Positions 17,294-25,457 of a DNA stretch of 64,000 nt are shown piece by piece. The DNA is from Prevotella sp. (GTDB lineage Bacteria; Bacteroidota; Bacteroidia; Bacteroidales; Bacteroidaceae), in NCBI GenBank assembly GCA_017618275.1, contig JAFZUS010000009.1, positions 1-64,000 on the forward strand, in the 5' to 3' direction. Each line of letters begins with the position of its first letter. Positions within the stretch are counted from its first letter, which is position 1. A model generated the notes under the pieces. The model was given only the letters and a program-made list of their open reading frames with translations, was not told where the DNA came from and ran no database searches. Made by a program: the position numbers and the translations under genes.

Positions 17294-19443
17294 TGACCCT
17301 GTTCCTCACCTACGAACTGAAAGTGGCTGTGCTGGTAGCCGTCTTCTATATCTTCTGGCGACTGTTAGTTGCCAACGAGACTTGGCATCGGCTTAATCGT
17401 ATTGTACTACTCTCTACGGCTCTCGCCTCGTTTGTATTGCCGTTCTGCGTAATCACCATCCACCAGACGGTAGAGGTAATGCCACCTGTAGCAGATACGT
17501 TCCTTTTGCCGACAGACGAGATGGCTATGCCTATGGAGTCAGCCCCTTCAGTGACAAACGCTGAAACAGTACAGCCTTTTAACTGGCAATTGCCACTGAC
17601 CATTATATATATAATAGGTGTCGTGGTGGTGCTATCGAAGATGCTGTTGTCGCTATGGCGACTACACAGGATGAGAGCCGAAAGCGAGATACATCCTTTG
17701 TCGGATGGCTATCGGATGGCTGTCTGCGAGAAGGTCGGCACACCTTTCAGTTGGTGGAACACGGTATTTATGAATCACAACGATTACGAGAAGGGCGTTC
17801 CTGCTCTCCTGACACATGAACTGGGACATCTCCGGCTACATCACTCTGCCGACGTGCTCCTGGTGGAACTGCTCACTGCCCTGCAATGGTTCAACCCCAC
17901 GATGTGGATGCTCCGCGCCGATCTGCGCACCATCCACGAGTACGAGGCTGACCAACAGGTACTCTCTCACGGATTCAATGACATTCAGTATCTACAACTT
18001 TTAATCCGTAAGGCTGCTGGTCAGGGCGGGTACTCTCTGGCCAACGGTATCTCTAACAGTGCCCTCAAAAAACGCGTAACAATGATTATGAAACCAAAAT
18101 CAATTCATAGGCAGTGGCTTCGCTATGCTTATCTGCTTCCCATCGTAGCCGTCTCGCTGGCAATGTCGGCAAGAATCCAAAAGGATGAGGTGGTCAATAT
18201 TGGCTCCTCAGAAGTGACAGATGATGTGGCAGAATCACTCGCTGATGATAATCGCCTTATTCTACTCATAGATGATTTGGATGACTTGAAGAAAGTAGTT
18301 GCTGAGAAAGGTAAAACAAGAAAAATGAAAGCAAATCTCGATTTCAACGATCACTTCACCCAAAAGAGCATGGACGGTAAGACTATCATAGTACATCTGC
18401 CCAAAGGGTCTATGTATGTAAACGACAAAGAGTCGAAGAAGATAGATGCCGATATTAATTACGCATTCCCTAAAGGCGGCTTTGAATGGCAACTAAATGG
18501 TGTACCATTCGATGAGAGCAACATTCCTGCCCTCCATTTCAAGGCTCTCAAGAAGATTGAGAACCATTGGAATGGCAAGAAGAATGCGGTGAATCTTGTT
18601 ACGATGAGTGGTCAGCCGTTAAATGAAATTGTTGTCGTGGCAGAGGCACCTGCTACAGATGAGCCTGCTGATGATAAGCCATTCATCGCCAAGGGATTCG
18701 TTTATGATTCTGACGAAGACAAATCTTCGCCGATTGTTGGAGCCGTTATCTTGGTTGATGGCACTAAGAAGGGAACCGTCACAGACAGAGAAGGAAAGTT
18801 CCAAATTGAAGTGTCAATGGGTGACAAGATCACCGCATCTTATGTTGGCTATGAGTCGAAGACAATAGGTGTCAGCAAAGTATATTCAGAGTCGAGTAAG
18901 TCTGGCGAGTATTATATTGGATTGCATAAAGAGTCAGAATCAGTCGATCCGGAAAAGGTCTATGATGTTGTAGAGGAAATGCCAGAGTTCCCAGGCGGAC
19001 CGGCAGCCCTTTACGAAACCTTGGTCAAGAGTATACAATACCCGGAAGAGGCCCGCATAAAGGGTGCTCAGGGCCGCGCTATCGTAACTTTCGTCGTGGA
19101 GAAAGACGGCAGCATCAGCAACGCCCGTATGGTGAAGTCTGTTGACCCGTCACTCGATGCTGAGGCGCTGCGTGTGGTCAACTCTATGCCCAAATGGAAT
19201 CCCGGCAAACAGAATGGAGAACCGGTGCGGGTGAAATACACCGCTCCCGTCAGATTCAGTTTAGATGCAGCAAGACCAGCAGCAAAACCAGCAGAGGGGT
19301 ATGTCTTGGAGATTGACGGCAAGGTGGCTGATGACGCTGAGATAGCCAATATTCCCTCTGGTGAAGTCGTCAGTATGGAAGTGGTGCCTGCTCAGAACGG
19401 TCAGCCCAAGAAGATCGTCATAACCACCAAAAAGAAAAAGTAG
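17290..19443 (+). CDS. M56 (BlaR1-type) membrane metalloprotease fused to carboxypeptidase-regulatory and TonB C-terminal domains
   Basis: This 717-residue protein has several membrane spans in the first 300 residues (about 5-25, 33-52, 100-122, 278-296). Between the third and fourth it carries the zinc protease motif LLTHELGHLR (about 173-182) with a downstream ligand motif HEYEADQQ. After residue 300 comes a region without recognised homology, then a carboxypeptidase-regulatory-like sandwich (about 467-548) and a TonB C-terminal domain (about 567-657: FPGGPAALYETLVKSIQYP ... GRAIVTFVVEKDGSI). The penicillin-sensor domain of classical BlaR1 is absent. The protein probably cleaves the BlaI-type repressor when the extracytoplasmic part senses a signal. 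The TonB domain suggests contact with outer-membrane transporters. Confidence 0.87.
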   Translation: MMTLFLTYELKVAVLVAVFYIFWRLLVANETWHRLNRIVLLSTALASFVLPFCVITIHQTVEVMPPVADTFLLPTDEMAMPMESAPSVTNAETVQPFNWQLPLTIIYIIGVVVVLSKMLLSLWRLHRMRAESEIHPLSDGYRMAVCEKVGTPFSWWNTVFMNHNDYEKGVPALLTHELGHLRLHHSADVLLVELLTALQWFNPTMWMLRADLRTIHEYEADQQVLSHGFNDIQYLQLLIRKAAGQGGYSLANGISNSALKKRVTMIMKPKSIHRQWLRYAYLLPIVAVSLAMSARIQKDEVVNIGSSEVTDDVAESLADDNRLILLIDDLDDLKKVVAEKGKTRKMKANLDFNDHFTQKSMDGKTIIVHLPKGSMYVNDKESKKIDADINYAFPKGGFEWQLNGVPFDESNIPALHFKALKKIENHWNGKKNAVNLVTMSGQPLNEIVVVAEAPATDEPADDKPFIAKGFVYDSDEDKSSPIVGAVILVDGTKKGTVTDREGKFQIEVSMGDKITASYVGYESKTIGVSKVYSESSKSGEYYIGLHKESESVDPEKVYDVVEEMPEFPGGPAALYETLVKSIQYPEEARIKGAQGRAIVTFVVEKDGSISNARMVKSVDPSLDAEALRVVNSMPKWNPGKQNGEPVRVKYTAPVRFSLDAARPAAKPAEGYVLEIDGKVADDAEIANIPSGEVVSMEVVPAQNGQPKKIVITTKKKK

Positions 19444-19454
19444 GTCGTTGCATA

Positions 19455-19487
19455 CCTTGCATTTTTATGCCTGAGATTTCGGGCAAG
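19455..19487 (-). repeat. Inverted monomer related to the 42/43-bp array
   Basis: Read on the minus strand this stretch is CTTGCCCGAAATCTCAGGCA followed by TAAAAATGCAAGG. It aligns with the array unit CTTCCCCGAGATTCAGGGCA followed by TACTTTTGCACGG beyond the IS. It lies on the other side of the insertion element and in opposite orientation. Confidence 0.5.
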
Positions 19488-19554
19488 TCGTACCCTGGGG
19501 GGTTGACGTGTACTGAATAAGTTGACACTTTTGAAATTAAAAAAGTGTATCAGT

Positions 19555-19926
19555 ATGCGTAAAAGTGGAAGAATGACAGATGAGAAGAGATTGGCATTAT
19601 TAAAGGAGTATCTGTCCTCTGGTATGTCAAAAAGCCGTTTTGAGAGAGAAAAAGGGCTTTATGATGGTAGTATTTTAAATTGGATTCGTATCTTTGCAGC
19701 CGAAAACAACCCGGTGATCTCATCCCAGGTAGCTGTAACGGATATGAGGAAGGATCCAGACAAGGAAGAACTGCTTCAGGAGATAGCGCGTCTGAAGCAG
19801 GAACTGCGCAGCAAGTCGATTGACCTGAAGCGTACAGAGATGGCTCGTGATGCCTACGAGCGCATGATTGTACTGGCCGAGGAACGCTACGGCATCCCCA
19901 TCCGAAAAAAATCCGATGCCAAGTAA
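19555..19926 (+). CDS. IS3-family transposase OrfA (helix-turn-helix)
   Basis: This 123-residue protein carries an N-terminal helix-turn-helix (RLALLKEYLSSGMSKSRFEREKG) that recognises the element ends, and a C-terminal leucine-zipper-like helix (about 80-115: DKEELLQEIARLKQELRSKS) as in other IS3 OrfA proteins. The start at 19555 is preferred over the upstream Met at 19522, which lies inside the inverted repeat. The frame ends at TAA 19926, just past an A7 run that would allow -1 slippage into orfB. Confidence 0.85.
   Translation: MRKSGRMTDEKRLALLKEYLSSGMSKSRFEREKGLYDGSILNWIRIFAAENNPVISSQVAVTDMRKDPDKEELLQEIARLKQELRSKSIDLKRTEMARDAYERMIVLAEERYGIPIRKKSDAK
19905..19911 (+). other. Programmed -1 frameshift site (A AAA AAA)
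   Basis: Seven A residues sit in phase A_AAA_AAA relative to orfA (CGA AAA AAA TCC), the classic slippery heptamer. A -1 slip enters the orfB frame, which is open from here through the DDE domain and would give an OrfAB fusion transposase. Confidence 0.75.
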
Positions 19927-19940
19927 TTACAGCCCTCGCA

Positions 19941-20864
19941 GTGGAGGTGAAGGTCTATAAGATCGCGCCTCTGTGCGAATTGCTTGGCATATCACGATGG
20001 GACTACTACAAGCATGACGAGAAGGAAGACGAGGAGGCCATCCTTATCACGAGCGTAGTGCTCTACTGCAACTATATCCGTGCACCCGACAACCTGCCGA
20101 AATCTGGTTGCCGCGAGCTCCTGGATCTCTGTAGACAGTACTTCGGCGTGAAGTTTACTCTTGGCCGCGACCGTTTCTACGATGTGCTGCGAGCCAACGG
20201 TCTGATGCTGCGCAAGAAGCACTATAGGCCCAGGACGACGGACTCCAACCACAACAACCGTATCTGGCCCGACCTGTTGAACATCACGCCCAAACTGGTG
20301 GCGGATCGTGCAGGACAACTGGTAGTGGCTGACATTACCTACGTGTACTGCAGTGAGGGCTTCGGCTTCCTGTCATTGCTGACGGATGCCTACAGCCGCT
20401 ACATCGTGGGCTGGTGCTTCCATGAGACGCTGGGGACCGACGGCCCTGCGCAGGCCTTGGCTATGGCCATCGAGTGCTATTCCGGCTTCGGCATAGACAT
20501 CTCCGGGCTGATACACCACTCGGACCGTGGCGTGCAGTACACCTCGCAGCAGTATGTGGAGATGCTCCTTAAGATAAACGTACAGATCAGCATGACGCAG
20601 ACGGGCGACCCTCTTCACAATGCACTGGCCGAGAGGATGAACAACACGGTGAAGAACTCCTGGCTCTTCAACAACGGCGAGCTGGACTTCATCAACTGCG
20701 GAGGCTCTATAGCCAACTCTATCTACATGTACAACACCGCAAGGCCACATCAGGCATTGGGCATGAAGACACCATTCGAGATGATGACAGGGCATGCTGA
20801 CAACCCCTTGCTTAAATACGAACTGCCCTCTGCTGAAGCGGACGCTGACGAGACAATCAAATAA
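19941..20864 (+). CDS. IS3-family transposase OrfB (DDE integrase domain)
   Basis: The 307-residue reading from the GTG at 19941 contains an HTH_21-like segment followed by an rve integrase core. The catalytic triad is visible as D in LVVADITYVY, D in HHSDRGVQYTS and E in ALAERMNNTVKNSW. It is in the -1 frame relative to orfA and has no strong start of its own, so it is probably made mainly as a fused OrfAB product by slippage at 19905-19911. No internal stop or frameshift is seen, so the element looks capable of transposition. Confidence 0.9.
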   Translation: MEVKVYKIAPLCELLGISRWDYYKHDEKEDEEAILITSVVLYCNYIRAPDNLPKSGCRELLDLCRQYFGVKFTLGRDRFYDVLRANGLMLRKKHYRPRTTDSNHNNRIWPDLLNITPKLVADRAGQLVVADITYVYCSEGFGFLSLLTDAYSRYIVGWCFHETLGTDGPAQALAMAIECYSGFGIDISGLIHHSDRGVQYTSQQYVEMLLKINVQISMTQTGDPLHNALAERMNNTVKNSWLFNNGELDFINCGGSIANSIYMYNTARPHQALGMKTPFEMMTGHADNPLLKYELPSAEADADETIK

Positions 20865-20889
20865 GTGTGTAACAATAAAAAACAAGGAC

Positions 20890-21027
20890 ATGGACAAAGA
20901 ATTAATGGATTACATAATAAAAAAGTCTGAGAAAATATTGCAGATTCCTTGGGAAATGCTTACCTTTGCCACCGAAAGAGGTAACGAGACAACTGTCAAC
21001 TCTCTCAGGACAAAGATTTTGGAGTGA
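20890..21027 (+). CDS. Small ORF inside the IS tail
   Basis: A 45-codon frame runs from the ATG at 20890, 25 bp after orfB, and encodes a charged, mostly helical peptide (MDKELMDYIIKKSEKIL ... ATERGNETTVNSLRTKILE). It is not recognised. It lies between orfB and the right inverted repeat, where IS3 elements normally carry nothing, so it may be a passenger peptide or chance. Confidence 0.4.
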   Translation: MDKELMDYIIKKSEKILQIPWEMLTFATERGNETTVNSLRTKILE

Positions 21028-21126
21028 CAACCTGCTTAGGAATAAAGGTTAAAGTGTAAACTGAAACAGGAATAAAGTCATAAGACTGACAACCTGCTCA
21101 GGAATAAGAAAAGTAAAGTGTAAACT
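21025..21126 (+). repeat. Direct repeats in the IS right end
   Basis: TGACAACCTGCT(T/C)AGGAAT occurs at 21025 and 21087 (62 bp apart), each followed by AAAGTGTAAACT (21051 and 21115), with a partial copy CAGGAATAA at 21067. Repeated subterminal motifs of this kind can be transposase-binding sites. Confidence 0.6.
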
Positions 21127-21179
21127 AACTTAGTTTTAACAAACAAAACTGTCAACCAAAATCAGTACACAACAGTGAA

Positions 21180-21465
21180 ACCTTGCCCTGAATTCAGTTC
21201 ATACTTTTGCACGGGGTGCAAAACCTTGCCCGAGATTTGGTTCATACTTTTGCATGGTGGGGTATGATATGCCAGAAATTCTGGCAGACTTTTGCACGGT
21301 GGGGTAAACCTTGCCCGAGATTTGGTTTGGACTTTTGCACGGTGGGGTAAATGTTGCCAGAAATGCCGGCAGACTTTTGCACGGGGTGCATAACCTTCCC
21401 CGAGATTCAGGGCATACTTTTGCACGGGTGGCAAAACCTTGCCCGAGATTCAGGGCAGACTTTAC
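21180..21465 (+). repeat. 42/43-bp tandem array, about 6.5 units
   Basis: The core ACTTTTGCA recurs at 21203, 21246, 21288, 21331, 21373 and 21416, with a degraded seventh (ACTTTA) at 21459: spacings of 43, 42, 43, 42, 43 and 43. Two unit types occur: one with CCTTGCCCGAGATT and one with TGCCAGAAA. Several units are hairpin-forming (TTTTGCAC-GGG-GTGCAAAA at 21205; TGCCAGAA-A-TTCTGGCA at 21273). This array and the IS tail account for the long gap between orfB and the deacetylase gene. Minus-strand frames across the array are repeat translations, not genes. Confidence 0.85.
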
Positions 21466-21515
21466 TGCGCGATTGGACGCATTGCAAAATCGTCTGAACT
21501 TTAATCCCCGAAACA

Positions 21516-21547
21516 TTTGGATGTTTCGAGGATTATTTGTATCTTTG
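21516..21547 (+). promoter_or_regulatory. Bacteroidota-type promoter
   Basis: TTTG (21516-21519), 20 bp, then TATCTTTG (21540-21547); the start codon is 21 bp downstream. It separates the tandem array from the deacetylase gene. Confidence 0.8.
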
Positions 21548-21568
21548 CCCCATCAAAACCTATATGAT

Positions 21569-22705
21569 ATGAATCTGAACCTTACATCTACCATCAAGAT
21601 GCCTGACCACGCACTGCGGCGGCAGGTCATCGAACTCTGCCAGAAAGTGGGCAAACCCCTGTTGAAACTCTCCAAGAAAGACTATATGGACAATGGTCTC
21701 GGACACCTCATAGAGCAGTTCAACGGACAGGCGGGCCTCGTGAATATCGAGGTGTTCAACGAGTTGCAGCACACCATCACGGGCTGGCCTGGCGGCAAAC
21801 CCAATGCTGACGACTCTACCCGTCCTGAACGAGCCTTGCCCTATCCCAAACGTGTCATCGTGTTTTCGCCCCATCCTGACGACGATGTCATCTCGATGGG
21901 TGGCACGGTGCGCCGTCTGATGCAACAAGGGCACGATGTGCATGTCGCCTATGAGACCTCAGGCAACATCGCTGTCGCTGACGAGGAGGTGCGCCTTTAT
22001 ATGCACTTCATCAACGGCTTCAACCAACTCTTTGCCAACGGCTCCGACGAGGTGATTAAGATCCGCTATCGCGAGATCATGAACTACATCAAGCAGAAGC
22101 AGGAGGGCGACCTCGACAACCAGGCCATCCTCACCGTGAAGGGACTCATCCGTCGTGGTGAGGCGCGTAATGCCTGTGGCTACAACGGCATCCACAAGGA
22201 TCATATCCATTTCCTCGACCTGCCTTTCTACGAGAGTGGCAAGATAGAGAAGTTGCCCGTCTCTGAGCGCGATGTCCGCATCGTACAGGAACTCATCGCA
22301 GAGGTTCAGCCCCATCAGATCTATGTGGCTGCTGACCTTGCTGATCCTCACGGAACCCACCGCAAGTGTACGGACGTGGTGCTGGCTGCCATCGAGGAGG
22401 AGAAACAGGCTGGGGCTGAGTGGCTCAAAGACTGTCGTGTGTGGATGTATCGCGGTGCCTGGGCAGAGTGGGACGTGGCTGATATCGAGATGTGTGTCCC
22501 GATGTCGCCCGAGGAACTCACAGAGAAACGTAACGCCATCCTGCGCCATCAGAGTCAGATGGAGGGAGCACCCTTTATGGGTAATGATGAACGCCTGTTC
22601 TGGCAGCGTGCCCAGGATCGTAACCGCTCCACAGCGAAACACTACGACGACCTTGGTCTCGCCTGCTACGAGGCGATGGAGGCGTTTGTGGAATACAAAT
22701 TCTAA
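21569..22705 (+). CDS. LmbE/PIG-L-family deacetylase, related to the C-terminal half of Bacteroides NagB
   Basis: This 378-residue protein starts at the ATG at 21569 behind its own promoter; upstream in-frame codons run through the repeat array. The zinc-binding signature of LmbE/PIG-L N-acetyl-sugar deacetylases is at about 95-105 (FSPHPDDDVISMGGT), with a later His (DPHGTHRKC). The stretch before it (LQHTITGWPGGKPNADD) is the linker known from Bacteroides glucosamine-6-phosphate deaminases, where a deaminase domain precedes the LmbE part; here the deaminase half is missing. With a hexosaminidase gene 14 bp downstream, a role in amino-sugar processing is likely. Confidence 0.85.
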   Translation: MNLNLTSTIKMPDHALRRQVIELCQKVGKPLLKLSKKDYMDNGLGHLIEQFNGQAGLVNIEVFNELQHTITGWPGGKPNADDSTRPERALPYPKRVIVFSPHPDDDVISMGGTVRRLMQQGHDVHVAYETSGNIAVADEEVRLYMHFINGFNQLFANGSDEVIKIRYREIMNYIKQKQEGDLDNQAILTVKGLIRRGEARNACGYNGIHKDHIHFLDLPFYESGKIEKLPVSERDVRIVQELIAEVQPHQIYVAADLADPHGTHRKCTDVVLAAIEEEKQAGAEWLKDCRVWMYRGAWAEWDVADIEMCVPMSPEELTEKRNAILRHQSQMEGAPFMGNDERLFWQRAQDRNRSTAKHYDDLGLACYEAMEAFVEYKF

Positions 22706-22719
22706 TTAAGAAATAAGAT

Positions 22720-24468
22720 ATGGAAATGAAGAAGATATGGAGTTATAGGCTGACAGGTTTATTGGTTATTGGTTATTGTTTATTGGTTAGCCCCGTCAGG
22801 GCGCAGTACGACGTTGTTCCCCTGCCTCAGAGCATCGAGTTGCAGAAGGGTGAGCCGTTTACGTTGTGGAATGATATAGTGCAGATTGTGGCACCAGAAG
22901 ACTTGAAAGGAGAGGCTGCTTTCCTGCAGGCCTATCTCAAGGATATCACTGGCTGGACGCTACCCATCGCTCAGAAACGTGAGAAGGGAAAGACTTACAT
23001 CGAACTCTCCGTATCTCCGAAGGTGAAAGCCCAAGAGGGTTATGTCCTGACGATTAATAAGAAAGGCATCACCATCGTGGGTGGAAGCGCTGCTGGTGTC
23101 TTCTATGGCATCCAGACGCTCCGCAAGACCGTTGTCAACGTACGACAGTCACAGCACGTCACGGAACTCGCGAATCATCCTTCCGTGTCCTCTGCGACGC
23201 CTCCATTCAACCTCCTTTATCCCGTCGTGATTACCGATGCACCTCGCTTCTCCTGGCGAGGCATGCACCTCGACTGCTCGCGTCATTTCTTCCCCGTGGC
23301 GTTCGTGAAGAAGTTCATCGATCTGTTGGCGCTGCATAATATGAACGTGTTCCACTGGCACCTCACCGACGATCAGGGCTGGCGCATCGAGATTAAGAAT
23401 TGGCCCCGTCTCACTACCGTTGGTTCACAGCGCAGTGGCACCATCATTGGCACCAACTCTGACCTCGACGATGGCATCCCCTACGGTGGCTACTATACGC
23501 AGGCTGAACTCCGTGAGATAGTCGCCTATGCTGCTGCCCGTCACATCACCATCGTGCCTGAGATCGATATGCCTGGTCACATGCTTGCTGCCCTTGCCGC
23601 CTATCCTGAACTCGGTTGTACGGGCGGTCCCTATCAGGTGGGCCACTATTGGGGCGTGTATAAGGATGTGCTCTGCGTGGGCAATCCCCGCACGTATGAG
23701 TTTGTGCAGGATGTGCTGACAGAGGTGATGGACATTTTCCCCTCCGAAGTCATCCACATCGGTGGCGACGAGACACCCACAGAGAAGTGGAATCAGTGCG
23801 AGAAATGTAGAGGTTTCTTCGCTAATGAAGCCTTCGTTCATGAAGCCCTGATAGCGAGAATTGGCGGGGTCCCGCCAGAAGAGCAGTCTTTGCGTCCCGC
23901 AGATAATTATCAGGCGTACTTCACTGAGCGTGTCTTTGATTTCCTCGCTTCCAAAGGCCGTCGCGCCTTAGGATGGGATGAGATCCTCGACGGTGCGCCA
24001 CAGGATGCGATGATCATGTCGTGGCGCGGCTCTGCCCCTGGTGCGAAGGCTGCTGAGGCAGGTCACGACGTGGTGATGTCACCAACAACCCACTGTTATT
24101 TCGACTACCAGCAGGTGAAGGATACAGAGTTTGAGCCCAGCCGTTGTGGAGGCTTTATCCCCATCGAGAAGGTTTATCGTCTTGATCCCGCTCCAGATAG
24201 TCTTTCCGTGGAGGCCCGCAGTCATATCCTTGGCACGCAGGCCAACCTCTGGACGGAGTATATGACCAACGAGCAGATGGTGGAGTATCAGGCGCTGCCC
24301 CGTATGTCGGCCCTCGCAGAGGTGCAGTGGACGCAGCCAGGGCGCAAGAACTATCAAGCCTTCCTCCAGCGCCTCACCCGCTTCACGAATATCCTCGAAC
24401 AATATCATTACACCTACGCCAAGCACCTGTGGCCTGAGCGACAAATCCCCAACAGATGGCAGTTCTAA
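22720..24468 (+). CDS. Exported GH20 beta-N-acetylhexosaminidase
   Basis: This 582-residue protein has a signal peptide (to about residue 28), an N-terminal GH20b-like domain (to about 165) and the GH20 TIM barrel. The catalytic Asp-Glu pair is in HIGGDETPTEKW (about 345-352) and further substrate residues in FHWHLTDDQGWRIEI. It releases terminal GlcNAc/GalNAc from glycans in the periplasm or at the surface. The signal-peptide core is encoded by TTATTGG-type repeats (22760-22790), whose copy number could change frame. It is probably co-transcribed with the deacetylase upstream, and it overlaps the next gene by 13 bp. Confidence 0.92.
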   Translation: MEMKKIWSYRLTGLLVIGYCLLVSPVRAQYDVVPLPQSIELQKGEPFTLWNDIVQIVAPEDLKGEAAFLQAYLKDITGWTLPIAQKREKGKTYIELSVSPKVKAQEGYVLTINKKGITIVGGSAAGVFYGIQTLRKTVVNVRQSQHVTELANHPSVSSATPPFNLLYPVVITDAPRFSWRGMHLDCSRHFFPVAFVKKFIDLLALHNMNVFHWHLTDDQGWRIEIKNWPRLTTVGSQRSGTIIGTNSDLDDGIPYGGYYTQAELREIVAYAAARHITIVPEIDMPGHMLAALAAYPELGCTGGPYQVGHYWGVYKDVLCVGNPRTYEFVQDVLTEVMDIFPSEVIHIGGDETPTEKWNQCEKCRGFFANEAFVHEALIARIGGVPPEEQSLRPADNYQAYFTERVFDFLASKGRRALGWDEILDGAPQDAMIMSWRGSAPGAKAAEAGHDVVMSPTTHCYFDYQQVKDTEFEPSRCGGFIPIEKVYRLDPAPDSLSVEARSHILGTQANLWTEYMTNEQMVEYQALPRMSALAEVQWTQPGRKNYQAFLQRLTRFTNILEQYHYTYAKHLWPERQIPNRWQF

Positions 24469-25457
24469 ACAATCCCTATTTGAAGCAATTCCCTGAACTG
24501 TTCAAGGGAAAGAAAGTAATGTACGTCCACGGCTTTGCGTCGTCAGGACAGAGTGGAACCGTGACGCGTATCCGCGAGGTGTTGCCCAATGCTGTGGTGA
24601 TAGCCCCCGATCTGCCCGTGCGTCCTGAGGAAGCCATAACCCTGTTGCGCCAGACGTGCGAAGCGGAGCATCCCGACCTCATCATCGGCACCTCGATGGG
24701 TGGCATGTATGCGGAGATGCTTTACGGCTACGACCGTATCCTCGTGAACCCTGCCTTGCAGATGGGCGACACGATGAAGGAGCACGGGATGATTGGTGCG
24801 CAGCACTTCCAGAATCCCCGTCAGGACGGGGTACAGGACTTCATCGTCACCAAGGCCCTCGTCAAGGAGTATAAGGAGATGACGGAGCAGTGCTTTGCGG
24901 GTGTCACTCCAGAGGAACGGGGGCGCGTGTGGGGACTCTTTGGCGACGAGGACACCACCGTCAACACCTACGACCTCTTTCGCAGCAATTATTCGAAGGC
25001 TATCCGCTTCCACGGGGAGCATCGCATGAACGACAACTCCTTCATGCACTCTGTGGTGCCTGTCATCCGTTGGATCGACGACAGACAGGAGGGGCGTGAG
25101 CGACCTGTCATCTATATTGGCGTGGAGACACTTTCCGATATCTACGAGGCTCCGAGGAGTTCGTTGCAGAAGACGGTGCGGACGCTGATCGAGCGCTATC
25201 AGGTGTATTTCGTGGCAGCGGCTCCTGTCGATGAGGTGTATTATGCCGACATAAACCAGTGGCTCTATGAGTACATCAACGTGCCGGCCTGGGGGCATAC
25301 CGTGTTTACCGTGCGTCGCGATCTGCTCTATGGCGACTATTTCATCGGCATGGAGGCAGAATGGTCGGGGATGGCCACGCATATCCAGTTTGGCAGCGAC
25401 ACCTTCAAGACCTGGGACGACATCGCTGAATACTTCTCACGACTGGGCGGACAATGA
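24456..25457 (+). CDS. Alpha/beta-fold esterase (YqiA/YcfP-like) with C-terminal extension
   Basis: The first 200 residues of this 333-residue protein form a small alpha/beta hydrolase: VMYVHGFASSGQSGT near the start, nucleophile motif GTSMGGMYAEM (about 75-85), an acidic residue in FGDEDTTV and a late His. This matches the YqiA/UPF0227 esterase group. Residues about 215-333 are an extra domain (PVIYIGVETLSDIYE ... ADINQWLYEYINVP) that reads like a HAD-like or nucleotidase-type fold but lacks motifs I can assign. It overlaps the GH20 gene by 13 bp and the next gene by 4 bp. The substrate is unknown. Confidence 0.75.
   Translation: MAVLNNPYLKQFPELFKGKKVMYVHGFASSGQSGTVTRIREVLPNAVVIAPDLPVRPEEAITLLRQTCEAEHPDLIIGTSMGGMYAEMLYGYDRILVNPALQMGDTMKEHGMIGAQHFQNPRQDGVQDFIVTKALVKEYKEMTEQCFAGVTPEERGRVWGLFGDEDTTVNTYDLFRSNYSKAIRFHGEHRMNDNSFMHSVVPVIRWIDDRQEGRERPVIYIGVETLSDIYEAPRSSLQKTVRTLIERYQVYFVAAAPVDEVYYADINQWLYEYINVPAWGHTVFTVRRDLLYGDYFIGMEAEWSGMATHIQFGSDTFKTWDDIAEYFSRLGGQ

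Larger units (their letters stand above)
19508..21170 (+). mobile_element. IS3-family insertion sequence, apparently complete
   Basis: The left end TGTACTGAATAAGTTGACA (19509-19527) and right end TGTCAACCAAAATCAGTACA (21150-21169) are imperfect inverted repeats, extended by a matching G/C pair to 19508 and 21170. Inside lie orfA, orfB in the -1 frame, and an unusual 300-bp tail with a 45-codon frame and direct repeats. No convincing target-site duplication is visible (left flank GAC, right flank AAC), so the insertion may be old or rearranged. Confidence 0.85.

Noticed and set aside
19500..21175. Target-site duplication around the IS
   Set aside because: The bases outside the inverted repeats (GAC left, AAC right) do not match, so no duplication is claimed.
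21202..21422. Array units with TACTTTTG as real promoters
   Set aside because: No TTTG or TTG lies 19-21 bp upstream of these copies, and half of the units carry GACTTTTG instead.
21180..21465. Possible CRISPR array
   Set aside because: Units are contiguous with no unique spacers, unit length alternates 42/43, and no cas genes are nearby. The same reasoning excludes the 10-bp and 21-bp arrays.
21162..21516. Minus-strand open frames across the 42/43-bp array
   Set aside because: They only translate the tandem repeat, switch register because of the 42/43 alternation, and have no promoter.
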